From Alistipes sp. (GTDB taxonomy: Bacteria; Bacillota; Clostridia; Oscillospirales; Ruminococcaceae), in assembly GCA_023667265.1 (NCBI GenBank), contig JAMPAJ010000001.1, forward strand, positions 403,421-457,898: DNA of 54,478 nt, in the 5' to 3' direction. Both the position numbers and the translations under genes were made by a program. Every line of letters begins with the position of its first letter. Positions within the stretch are counted from its first letter, which is position 1. The notes below the pieces were generated by a model. It did no database searches and was not told the origin of the DNA. It saw only the letters and a list, made by a program, of their open reading frames with translations. This document shows, in pieces, positions 25,421 to 32,852 of this stretch.

Positions 25421-25472
25421 GCAGCATCGCACGAGGATCGTGCATCAGACGCGCTTCATGCGGTGTTTCCTA
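25421..25472. repeat. Family R4 hairpin repeat, diverged copy, upstream of murA
   Basis: GCAGCATCGCACGA ... GCTTCATGCGGTGTTTCC with GCACGA-gga-TCGTGC inside and the conserved CAGAC in the loop region. It ends 45 bases before the murA GTG. Confidence 0.55.
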
Positions 25473-25516
25473 AAAACCGGGAAAAATTAGAGTTCCCGAA
25501 CTAAGGAGAGAATTAA

Positions 25517-26809
25517 GTGGATAAGTTTATTATCAAGGGCGGCCGCCGGCTGACCGGCGAGGTGACCATAAGCGGAGCGAAAAATGCCGCTGTAGCCATT
25601 CTTCCGGCTGTTATTCTGTCGGACGAGCCTTGCGTTATCGAAAACGTCCCGAATATAAGCGACGTAAATATCTGTCTGCACATACTTACTGAAATGGGTG
25701 CAGAGATAACAAAGCTTGACGCCAATATTTACAGGATAGACCCTACAAAGATCGACAAACACTGCGTGCCCTACGAGACCGCAAGAAAAATGCGCGCTTC
25801 TTACTATTTTCTCGGCGCGCTTCTGGGCAAATTCGGCAGGGCAAGAGTGTCTATGCCCGGAGGCTGTCCTCTCGGCGACAGACCTATCGACCAGCATCTG
25901 AAAGCGTTTTCCTCTATCGGAGCGGAATATACCCTTAGCCAGGGCATGATCGACCTCCGGGCGGAAAAGCTCCGGGGAAGCCAGATATTCTTCGACGTGG
26001 TAACGGTAGGCGCGACCATGAACGCCATGCTTGCAGCCGTAAAGGCTGAGGGACTGACAGTCATCGAAAACGCCGCTAAAGAGCCCCATATCGTTGACCT
26101 TGCAAACTTCCTCAACTCAATGGGCGCGAATATCATGGGCGCAGGTACCGACGTTATAAAGATACGCGGTGTGGAGCGGCTCAGAGGTACGACCTACGCC
26201 GTTATCCCCGACCAGATAGAAGCAGGTACGTTTATGGCTGCCATTGCGGCTACAAAGGGCGATGTTCTCATAAAAAACGTCATTCCTAAGCATCTTGAAT
26301 CCATAACGAAGAAAATGGAGAAAATAGGTGTGAATATAGAGCAGTTCGACGACAGCATCCGTGTCTGGGTGGATGGACCTCTTGTAAAGGCAAATATCAA
26401 AACTGCGCCGCATCCGGGATTTCCCACGGATATGCAGTCACAGATCGCCACGCTGCTGACTCTTGCAAAGGGGACGAGCATCATCACGGAAAATATCTGG
26501 GATCAGCGTTTCGGCTATGTTGACGAGCTGCGGCGTATGGGCGCGGATATAACGGTAAACGGCAAGGTCGCCCTGGTCGAGGGCACTGGAAAGCTCATGG
26601 GCGCACCTGTAAAGGCGTGTGACCTCAGAGCCGGAGCCGCCCTGATAATCGCAGGTCTTGCGGCAAGCGGCGTTACGGAGATCGAGGATATTTTCCACAT
26701 TGAACGCGGCTACGACTGCATGGAGGGAAAGCTTCGCGCACTTGGCGCGGATATTGAAAAGGTGAGTATTCCGGATACAAAGGTGAATACTAAGAAATCT
26801 GCGGTATAA
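25517..26809 (+). CDS. murA: UDP-N-acetylglucosamine 1-carboxyvinyltransferase MurA
   Basis: 430 aa, GTG start at 25517 chosen because AAGGAG lies 8 bases upstream and the protein then begins at the family's normal point (MDKFIIKGGRRLTGEVTISGAKN). K22 and the fosfomycin-target cysteine C117 in MPGGCPLGDRPID are present, as are the inside-out alpha/beta barrel repeats. It adds enolpyruvate to UDP-GlcNAc, the first committed step of peptidoglycan synthesis. Having the cysteine, it is expected to be fosfomycin-sensitive. Followed by a strong terminator. Confidence 0.96.
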   Translation: MDKFIIKGGRRLTGEVTISGAKNAAVAILPAVILSDEPCVIENVPNISDVNICLHILTEMGAEITKLDANIYRIDPTKIDKHCVPYETARKMRASYYFLGALLGKFGRARVSMPGGCPLGDRPIDQHLKAFSSIGAEYTLSQGMIDLRAEKLRGSQIFFDVVTVGATMNAMLAAVKAEGLTVIENAAKEPHIVDLANFLNSMGANIMGAGTDVIKIRGVERLRGTTYAVIPDQIEAGTFMAAIAATKGDVLIKNVIPKHLESITKKMEKIGVNIEQFDDSIRVWVDGPLVKANIKTAPHPGFPTDMQSQIATLLTLAKGTSIITENIWDQRFGYVDELRRMGADITVNGKVALVEGTGKLMGAPVKACDLRAGAALIIAGLAASGVTEIEDIFHIERGYDCMEGKLRALGADIEKVSIPDTKVNTKKSAV

Positions 26810-26818
26810 TAAAAAATC

Positions 26819-26848
26819 GGCTGTTGCATGAATTGCAGCAGCCTTTTT
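26819..26848 (+). terminator. Terminator of murA
   Basis: GGCTGTTGCA (26819-26828) / TGCAGCAGCC (26834-26843) then TTTTT, 10 bases after the stop. Confidence 0.9.
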
Positions 26849-26899
26849 GTATCAGTTCTTCTTTTTGCAAAATTGAATTGAATTTGCCAGGGTTGTTTT

Positions 26900-27092
26900 A
26901 GGGGACGCTCTCTCTTGCAGAGCGTCCCCTCTTTCAAAACAGTCCCCCGGACTGTTTTGAAATTCACCCCTTGCAGAGCGCCTGAAGGCATCATCGACGT
27001 TCCGTCGATATGGAGCTCTGCTCCATACCTCGCCAAAGGCTTCGCCTCTGGACACTACCAAAGGGACATTGTCCCTTTGGAAACCCGGTTTT
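26900..27092 (+). repeat. Family R2 structured repeat, long form, copy 2
   Basis: Five hairpins in series: AGGGGACGCTCT/AGAGCGTCCCCT (26900-26930), TTTCAAAACAGTCC/GGACTGTTTTGAAA (26932-26962), ATCGACG-ttc-CGTCGAT (26993-27009), ATGGAGC-tct-GCTCCAT (27010-27026) and CCAAAGGGACA-T-TGTCCCTTTGG (27058-27080), then AAACCCGG. It lies between convergent murA and psd, and matches the copy at 15853-15991 with paired changes in the stems. The 300-base gap holds nothing else except the murA terminator. Confidence 0.85.
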
Positions 27093-27110
27093 TACGCTTG
27101 CAAGAGTGGT

Positions 27111-27974
27111 TTATTGTGCTGAAATAGCTATACTTTCCCCGTATCTCACTACTGTCTCGGTTCCCTGAGCTGAATTTGCCAGTATATCGCTGTCCGGAAC
27201 AACTTTATCCTTCTCAAAAAGAAGAACTATCGTCGAGCCGCCGAACTCGAATCTGCCCTTTTCCTCGCCCCGGCGTATTTTTCCGGAGCTGTGAAGATTG
27301 CATATCCTGCCCACCATCATCGCGCCGACCTCGACCTGCATAACGTCGCCGAAATTTTCCGTGCAAAGCAGCGTACACTCCCGGCTGTTGCGCTTGTAGA
27401 TGTTGTATCGCTCCAGAGCTATCGGATTTACCGTGTGCAGCTCGCCTGGAATAAACCTGTTCACCGTTTTGGTGCCGTCGTCAATGTAGCAGTAACGGTG
27501 ATAGTCGTCCACGTCAAGGCGGAAGATCATGCACAGTCCGCCCTTATATCGCTCCGACGCTTTTCTGCTTCCCGTCAGCTCAGCCACGCTGTAGCTGGAA
27601 GCCTTGATATTAAAACGGCTGTTTTCCGTTATTTCATAAACTGTAAGCTTTGAATCGCAGGGGCTTATCAGATGCGTATTTTCCATGTCTACAGGACGCA
27701 CGTCCGGCTTGATCCTCCGGGTAAAAAACGCGTTGTAGGAGCTGTACCTCTCCGGCTGGAAATCGTCCATATTTATATTATTGTTCCTGATAAACGAGCC
27801 TATCATAAACACGGACAGCGGTGAATCCATGAATTTTCCGACAATTTTCGACACTATAGGCGCAGTCAGCCCTTTCAGGATAATGCGCCCGGGAACAGTC
27901 CTGTACAGCAGCTTCAGCGCCCTGCCCTGGCGCCTGTTCTCCGGAATGATATTTCCGCTTCTGTCCTTTATCAT
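27111..27974 (-). CDS. psd: Phosphatidylserine decarboxylase proenzyme
   Basis: 287 aa. The self-cleaving GGST motif is at 245-248 (RFEFGGSTIVLLF), where serine 247 becomes the pyruvoyl group; the DYHRYCY histidine segment (157-163) is also typical. It converts phosphatidylserine to phosphatidylethanolamine, downstream of the PssA encoded at 15139. The ATG follows the stop codon of the HgdB-like gene by three bases and its ribosome site (GAGG) is inside that gene's end, so translation is coupled. It is thus the third gene of an operon with a dehydratase-activase system, a pairing with no obvious metabolic logic. Confidence 0.93.
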   Translation of the reverse strand: MIKDRSGNIIPENRRQGRALKLLYRTVPGRIILKGLTAPIVSKIVGKFMDSPLSVFMIGSFIRNNNINMDDFQPERYSSYNAFFTRRIKPDVRPVDMENTHLISPCDSKLTVYEITENSRFNIKASSYSVAELTGSRKASERYKGGLCMIFRLDVDDYHRYCYIDDGTKTVNRFIPGELHTVNPIALERYNIYKRNSRECTLLCTENFGDVMQVEVGAMMVGRICNLHSSGKIRRGEEKGRFEFGGSTIVLLFEKDKVVPDSDILANSAQGTETVVRYGESIAISAQ

Positions 27975-27977
27975 AGC

Positions 27978-29207
27978 CTACCTCTTCGCGTTAACAAGCA
28001 TGAGCTTGATCCTGTTTTCCTGATTTACCCGCGTCGCGCCGGGATCGTAGTCAATGGCGACTATATTTGCGTTGGGATTTTTGTCCTTGATGACCCGGGA
28101 CATTCCCTTTGCCACGATATGATTCGGCAGGCAGCCGAAGGGCTGGGTGCAGATTATGTTCTCCACGCCGGACTGCGCCAGAGCTGCCATTTCCGCCGGG
28201 ATAAGCCAGCCCTCGCCCATGACCACGCCCTGATCGATATACTCGTCGGCAAGATGGCGAAGATGCTCGAAATCATGGAGCGGATCGAACGAGCCCTGCT
28301 CCTTCATGATCTTTATAAGCTCCTTCTGCTTCGAGTAGATGAGCTTGTAGCCAAGCTTGAAAGCCTCGGTATTAAGGCTTTTGCTGTCATATTTTTTCGC
28401 ATCGTTGAAAGTTCCTGCGGCGCAGTACATAACGAACTCCAGCAGCGACGGAACGACCGGCTCGCAGCCCTCAGAGATGAGGAAGTCCTCAAGGTGATTG
28501 TTTGCCAGCGGCGAATACTTGACGTAGATCTCGCCTACGATGCCTACCCGGATCTTCTTTTCTCCGGTCTGCTTTATGGCGGCGAAGTCGTCGAGGATAG
28601 CGCGGTAGAACTTTTTCGTTTTCATGAACTTAGTTCCGCCGGACTTGAACATATCGCCAAGGAGCTTCTGCCACTTGTCGAGAACAGCCTTTGACTCGCC
28701 GGGCGTCACCTCATAGGAGCGGCACTTGTTGTAGCAGGTCATGAGCAGATCGCCGTAGAGCACCGCATACAGCATTTTCAGGAACATGGGCGCGGTTATC
28801 TTAAACGCGCTGTCCTTTTCAAGTCCGCTGAAATTCAGCGAAACAACGGGGACTTGCGGAAAATTCTTTGCAACAGCCTTTCGCAGCAGATGTATGTAGT
28901 TGGACGCACGGCAGCCGCCCCCTGTCTGAGTGATAAGAAGGGCGGTCTTATCCGGGTCGTATCTGCCGCTTTTAAGAGCGTCCATAAACTGACCTATGAC
29001 CAGCAGCGCAGGATAGCAGGCGTCGTTGTGGACATTTTTCAGACCCTCGTCAACAACGGCATGGGAATCATTGGTAAGCAGCTCCATTTTATAGCCCTTG
29101 CTCTCGAAAATGGCTATAAGCAGCTTAAAATGGACCGGCAGCATATCCGGCACAAGGATAGTGTGGGTCTTTATCATATCCTCGGTAAATTTTACGTATT
29201 CTGACAT
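27978..29207 (-). CDS. 2-hydroxyacyl-CoA dehydratase (HgdB)-like iron-sulphur protein
   Basis: 409 aa, GGAGG about 10 bases before the ATG. Cysteine motifs NDACYPALLVIGQFMDAL, TGGGCRASNY and the late CTQPFGCLPNHIVAKGM fit the HgdB/BcrC-like family that holds a [4Fe-4S] or double-cubane cluster. Homologues in many Firmicutes are the C-terminal third of a roughly 1,400-residue protein whose front part is the tandem activase; here the parts are two genes 44 bases apart. The reaction is unknown for this subgroup: candidates are a radical dehydratase or an ATP-driven reductase. No CoA-transferase or other hydroxyacid fermentation gene is nearby, which argues against a classic hydroxyglutarate pathway. 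Confidence 0.86.
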   Translation of the reverse strand: MSEYVKFTEDMIKTHTILVPDMLPVHFKLLIAIFESKGYKMELLTNDSHAVVDEGLKNVHNDACYPALLVIGQFMDALKSGRYDPDKTALLITQTGGGCRASNYIHLLRKAVAKNFPQVPVVSLNFSGLEKDSAFKITAPMFLKMLYAVLYGDLLMTCYNKCRSYEVTPGESKAVLDKWQKLLGDMFKSGGTKFMKTKKFYRAILDDFAAIKQTGEKKIRVGIVGEIYVKYSPLANNHLEDFLISEGCEPVVPSLLEFVMYCAAGTFNDAKKYDSKSLNTEAFKLGYKLIYSKQKELIKIMKEQGSFDPLHDFEHLRHLADEYIDQGVVMGEGWLIPAEMAALAQSGVENIICTQPFGCLPNHIVAKGMSRVIKDKNPNANIVAIDYDPGATRVNQENRIKLMLVNAKR

Positions 29208-29251
29208 TTCTCTCCTCCGGATCCAGAACCTGTTATCATAGAAGCAGCATC

Positions 29252-32191
29252 CTATGATAACGAGTTTTTATTGTCAATAGCCGCAACAAGGCTTCGCAGT
29301 CTTATCCTTGCAGCTCCAAGGTTGTTTATTTCGTCGATCTTAAGCTGTGTATACAGCTTTCCGCCACCCTCGAGAATACTCCGCACCTCGTCTCCGGTAA
29401 CGGCGTCTATTCCGCAGCCGAAGGACACAAGCTGTATCAGCTGCATATCCGGCTGGGTGGTGACATACTGCGCCGCACGGTAGAGACGTGAGTGATATGT
29501 CCACTGGTTCAGAACTCCAAGCTCCGGAACATGACCCAGATGAGCCACGCTGTCCTCTGTGACGACTGCCATGCCGAGGCTCGTAACAAGCTTGTGTATG
29601 CCGTGGTTTATCTCCCGGTCGATGTGGTAGGGTCTTCCGGCAAGGACGATTATCTTGCGGCCCTCGGCGCGCGCCTGGGCGATTATCTCCTGCGCCTTTG
29701 CGGAAATATCAGCCTGATACTTATGATAAGCCTCAAACGCCTTATCTGCGGCATTTTTTATCTTTCCGCCGATATTGAAGTCCTTCAGCGTCTCTTTCAT
29801 AACGCGGATAATATTTTTCCGGTTGTTCATGTCCATGTAGGGATGACGGAAATTCTTATCGTTGAGCCGCAGGTTGTTGGCCTTCAGCAGCTCGGGATAG
29901 TAGGCGACTACCGGGCAGTTGAAGTGGTTGTCGCTTTCACCCTCATCTAAATTATAGCTCATGCAGGGGTAGAATATGAAGTCCACGCCCTTGTTCAGCA
30001 GATCCTCAACATGACCGTGAGCAAGCTTTGCCGGGTAGCAGACCGTGTCCGAGGGAATAGTATGCTGACCCAGATAATACATATCCCGGGAGCTTTCCTC
30101 GCTTATGACGGTCTCAAAGCCCAGCTCCTTGAAAAATGTGTCCCAGAATGGAAGCTGCTCATAGAAGCTGAGGCAGAGAGGAAGTCCCACCTTTCCTACA
30201 GGTCTCGCAGGCTGATGTTCCCCGGCTGCCGCAAGGATACTGTTGTACTTGTACTCGTAGAGGTTGGGGATACTGTTCTTTTTGCCCTTGCCTGCGCCTC
30301 TTTCGCAGCGGTTTCCGGAAATGAAGCTTCTGCCCTTGCCGAAGCTGATTATATTCAGCTGGCAGTTTGCGGTACAGCCGCCGCATTTCGCCGATTTTGA
30401 CGTATATGTAAAGCCTGCCAGCTCTTCTCCGGAAATGAGGGTGGACTCGCCGGTGGAATTTTCTTTTGCATAGAGTGCGCAGCCCAGCGCTCCCATAAGT
30501 CCGGAAACAGCCGGACGGATAACGTTTCTGCCCAGCTCCTTTTCAAACGAGCGGAGCACTGCGTCGTTGAGGAAGGTTCCGCCCTGGACGACGATATTTT
30601 TTCCCAGCTCATCGGGAGAATTGGCGCGTATTACTTTGTAGACAGCGTTCTTGATGATAGAGGAGGAAAGTCCGGCGGAGATGTCCTCAACAGTCGCGCC
30701 GTCCTTCTGAGCCTGCTTTACGGAGCTGTTCATGAATACCGTGCAGCGTGAGCCGAGGTCTACCGGGTTCTTGGCGAAAAGTCCGAGCCTTGAAAACTCT
30801 GCGATGTCATAGCCGAGAGCCATGGCAAAGGTCTGGATAAACGAGCCGCATCCGGAGGAGCAAGCCTCGTTGAGCATGATGCTGTCTATGGTGTGATTTT
30901 TTATGCGGAAGCACTTGATGTCCTGTCCGCCGATGTCGATGATGAAATCCACCTCCGGACAGAAATACGCCGCAGCCTTGAAGTGAGCGACGGTCTCTAC
31001 GATGCCGAAATCTACGGCAAGACCGGCTTTTATCAGATCCTCGCCGTAGCCTGTGACGGCAGAGCCTTTTATGGTAATATTGGGGTTCATGGATTCGCGG
31101 ATCGTTTTCACCTGCGCTGCGATCTTATCCAGCGGCTGACCGAGATTCGAGGAATAATGGTGATAGAGGATGCGTCCGTCTCCGGTGATGAGCACCAGCT
31201 TTGTGGTAGTCGAGCCTGCGTCGATTCCGAGATAGGCGTCGCCCTCGTAGGTGCGTATGTCCGCATAGCCAAGGTCATATTTTTTATGACGCGCGATAAA
31301 CTCGTTATATTCCTCCTGAGAGGCGAAAAGCGGCTCGCCTGTAACGATGCTGTCGGAAGCCTTTGAATCAACGATCTTCCCGGTTATCTCATCTATAGTC
31401 AGCGCCTCTTCACTCTGTGCGCCGTAAAGAGCGCAGCCGTAGGCTACAAATACAGGACCGTCCTCCGGGAACACAGCGTGCTCCTCGTCGAGACCGAGAG
31501 TTTTGACGAACGCCTTTTTCAGACCGCTGAGGAAGTGGAGAGGGCCTCCGAGGAAGAGCACCTTTCCCTCGATAGAGCGACCCTGCGCCAGACCGGAAAC
31601 AGTCTGGTCGACAACAGCCTGAAAGATACTTGCGGAAATATCCTCCCGGCGCGCGCCCTGATTAAGAAGCGGCTGGATGTCGGATTTCGCGAAAACTCCG
31701 CACCGCGACGCGATAGGGTAGACCTTTTCCGCTTTCAGGGACAGCTCGTCAAGCTCGTCGGCGGTAATTCCGAGCAGGGTAGCCATCTGGTCGATGAAAG
31801 CTCCCGTACCGCCTGCGCAGGTACCGTTCATACGCTGCTCCACACCTCCGGTGAGGAAGATTATCTTAGCGTCCTCGCCGCCAAGCTCGATAACCGCGTC
31901 GGCGTCCGGCGCTTTTTCCTTTACAGCCAGAAATGCGCAGTGGACCTCCTGAACAAAGGGGATATCCGCGGCATTTGCAAGTCCGAGTCCGGCAGAACCG
32001 GTAATGCAGACGGTAAAGCGCGCCTCCGGATAGCTTTCGGCAATAATGCCCAGCTGTTCAACGACAGTTTCCTTTACCCGGGAGAAGTGCCGCTGATATT
32101 TTGAATAGACGATCTTATTTTCCTTGTCGGTTATGACGGTCTTGACAGTGGTAGAGCCTACGTCAATGCCCAGTGAAAAATTATTCCCCAT
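29252..32191 (-). CDS. Tandem acyl-CoA dehydratase activase (BadF/BcrA ATPase) with HgdB-like C terminus
   Basis: 979 aa, GAGGT before the ATG. Two activase ATPase domains of the ASKHA fold: residues 1-260 (LGIDVGSTT 7-15, C125 in NGTCAGGTG, C164 in ASRCGVF) and 315-590 (LGIDAGSTT 321-329, C444 in NEACSSGCG, C483 in GSRCTVF). In HgdC the [4Fe-4S] is held between two subunits by two cysteines each; here four aligned cysteines in one chain could hold it within a pseudo-dimer (inference). Residues about 640-979 are a DUF2229-type region with CGGCTANC and CYPAKLAHGHVEDLL, itself resembling HgdB. It would inject electrons at low potential using ATP into the HgdB-like partner encoded next. First gene of the operon ending in psd. 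Confidence 0.88.
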   Translation of the reverse strand: MGNNFSLGIDVGSTTVKTVITDKENKIVYSKYQRHFSRVKETVVEQLGIIAESYPEARFTVCITGSAGLGLANAADIPFVQEVHCAFLAVKEKAPDADAVIELGGEDAKIIFLTGGVEQRMNGTCAGGTGAFIDQMATLLGITADELDELSLKAEKVYPIASRCGVFAKSDIQPLLNQGARREDISASIFQAVVDQTVSGLAQGRSIEGKVLFLGGPLHFLSGLKKAFVKTLGLDEEHAVFPEDGPVFVAYGCALYGAQSEEALTIDEITGKIVDSKASDSIVTGEPLFASQEEYNEFIARHKKYDLGYADIRTYEGDAYLGIDAGSTTTKLVLITGDGRILYHHYSSNLGQPLDKIAAQVKTIRESMNPNITIKGSAVTGYGEDLIKAGLAVDFGIVETVAHFKAAAYFCPEVDFIIDIGGQDIKCFRIKNHTIDSIMLNEACSSGCGSFIQTFAMALGYDIAEFSRLGLFAKNPVDLGSRCTVFMNSSVKQAQKDGATVEDISAGLSSSIIKNAVYKVIRANSPDELGKNIVVQGGTFLNDAVLRSFEKELGRNVIRPAVSGLMGALGCALYAKENSTGESTLISGEELAGFTYTSKSAKCGGCTANCQLNIISFGKGRSFISGNRCERGAGKGKKNSIPNLYEYKYNSILAAAGEHQPARPVGKVGLPLCLSFYEQLPFWDTFFKELGFETVISEESSRDMYYLGQHTIPSDTVCYPAKLAHGHVEDLLNKGVDFIFYPCMSYNLDEGESDNHFNCPVVAYYPELLKANNLRLNDKNFRHPYMDMNNRKNIIRVMKETLKDFNIGGKIKNAADKAFEAYHKYQADISAKAQEIIAQARAEGRKIIVLAGRPYHIDREINHGIHKLVTSLGMAVVTEDSVAHLGHVPELGVLNQWTYHSRLYRAAQYVTTQPDMQLIQLVSFGCGIDAVTGDEVRSILEGGGKLYTQLKIDEINNLGAARIRLRSLVAAIDNKNSLS

Positions 32192-32215
32192 ACTTTACCT
32201 CGTAATACATCGAAA

Positions 32216-32226
32216 TTTGTCGAAAA
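32216..32226 (+). promoter_or_regulatory. Perfect Spo0A box (0A box) in the activase leader
   Basis: TTTGTCGAAAA, identical to the 0A-box consensus with TGTCGAA core. It lies about 10-18 bases downstream of the expected start of the activase promoter, a position where Spo0A represses in the classic abrB example. Spo0A is encoded at 16776. One site may occur by chance, so this is a candidate only. Confidence 0.5.
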
Positions 32227-32240
32227 ATGATACATATATT

Positions 32241-32269
32241 ATTATAGCATAATAAACGAGAAATTGCAA
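32241..32269 (-). promoter_or_regulatory. Promoter of the activase-HgdB-psd operon
   Basis: Minus strand TTGCAA (32264-32269), 17-base spacer, TATAAT (32241-32246) with TG one base before. GCGCGG lies just upstream of the -35, as in the proS and pot promoters. Confidence 0.83.
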
Positions 32270-32385
32270 GCCGCGCGAAAGTGAATTTAAAGTGAAAAAT
32301 TTTGCCGAAAACTGTTGAAAATTCTGGTATCAAGCTTGATCTTATTTTATTTTTCGCCGAATTTGAATTTTTTATAAAAATCCTC

Positions 32386-32414
32386 TTGATTATTGGAAAA
32401 AAATATGGTATAAT
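32386..32414 (+). promoter_or_regulatory. Promoter of the 74-residue protein gene (and tRNA-Ala)
   Basis: TTGATT (32386-32391), 17-base spacer, TATAAT (32409-32414) with TGG before the -10. Confidence 0.8.
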
Positions 32415-32445
32415 AATTCTATCAGAACGCAAGGAGCTGTTTTTC

Positions 32446-32670
32446 ATGGATATTAAAGCTAAGATCGACGAGCTTGTCGATAAGGTGAAGAACGATAAGG
32501 ATTTCGGAAAAAAATTCAAGGACAGTCCCATAAAGGCTGTTGAGGGCGTTATCGGGATCGACCTCCCTGACGACCAGATCGAAAAGGTAGTGGACGGCGT
32601 CAAGGCTAAAGTAAAGCTGGACGACATCGGCGATAAGGTCGGCGGTCTGCTCGGTAAGCTAAAAAAATAA
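32446..32670 (+). CDS. Small helical conserved-looking protein, function unknown
   Basis: 74 aa from the ATG at 32446, AAGGAG 9 bases upstream; the longer frame starting at 32302 has no ribosome site and would run through the promoter. About 40 percent Lys/Asp/Glu, no signal peptide. It begins MDIKAKIDELVDKVKNDKDF, has KFKDSPIKAVEGVIGIDLPD (residues 24-43) and a glycine-lysine end (GGLLGKLKK). The 24-43 segment resembles, by eye, the DP-K-A-ideal helix followed by LPDD of Nif11/nitrile-hydratase-type leader domains, but no peptide-modifying gene is near. It was recognised only as a type of small protein seen in clostridia. No terminator separates it from the tRNA-Ala, so they are probably co-transcribed. 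Confidence 0.75.
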   Translation: MDIKAKIDELVDKVKNDKDFGKKFKDSPIKAVEGVIGIDLPDDQIEKVVDGVKAKVKLDDIGDKVGGLLGKLKK

Positions 32671-32712
32671 TTCGGACAGCGCTGCGTGAAGCTCATGCGG
32701 CGCTGCGTTAAC

Positions 32713-32788
32713 GGGCCTGTAGCTCAGTTGGGAGAGTGCTGCATTCGCATTGCAGAGGTCGGGAGTTCGAACCTCCTCAGGTCCACCA
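32713..32788 (+). tRNA. tRNA-Ala (anticodon CGC), CCA encoded
   Basis: Acceptor GGGCCTG / CAGGTCC (one G-T pair), D arm TAGCTCAGTTGGGAGAG, anticodon arm CTGCA-TTCGCAT-TGCAG (anticodon CGC), T arm GGGAG-TTCGAAC-CTCCT-like, discriminator A at 32785 and CCA at 32786-32788. 76 bases. It lies 42 bases after the small protein gene without its own promoter. Confidence 0.95.
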
Positions 32789-32790
32789 GC

Positions 32791-32831
32791 AGCGAGTCTT
32801 GCAGACGTTTTGCTTGACTCGCTTATTTTTT
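32791..32831 (+). terminator. Terminator after tRNA-Ala
   Basis: AGCGAGTC (32791-32798) / GACTCGCT (32816-32823) with GCAGAC in the loop, followed by TATTTTTT. The loop motif recalls the R4 repeats. Confidence 0.85.
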
Positions 32832-32852
32832 ATTAGGATATAGATATATATA

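Noticed and set aside
32446-32670. Modified-peptide (RiPP) precursor cluster
   Set aside because: The leader-like motif is weak and the neighbours are tRNA-Ala, birA and a flippase; no modification enzyme or protease gene.
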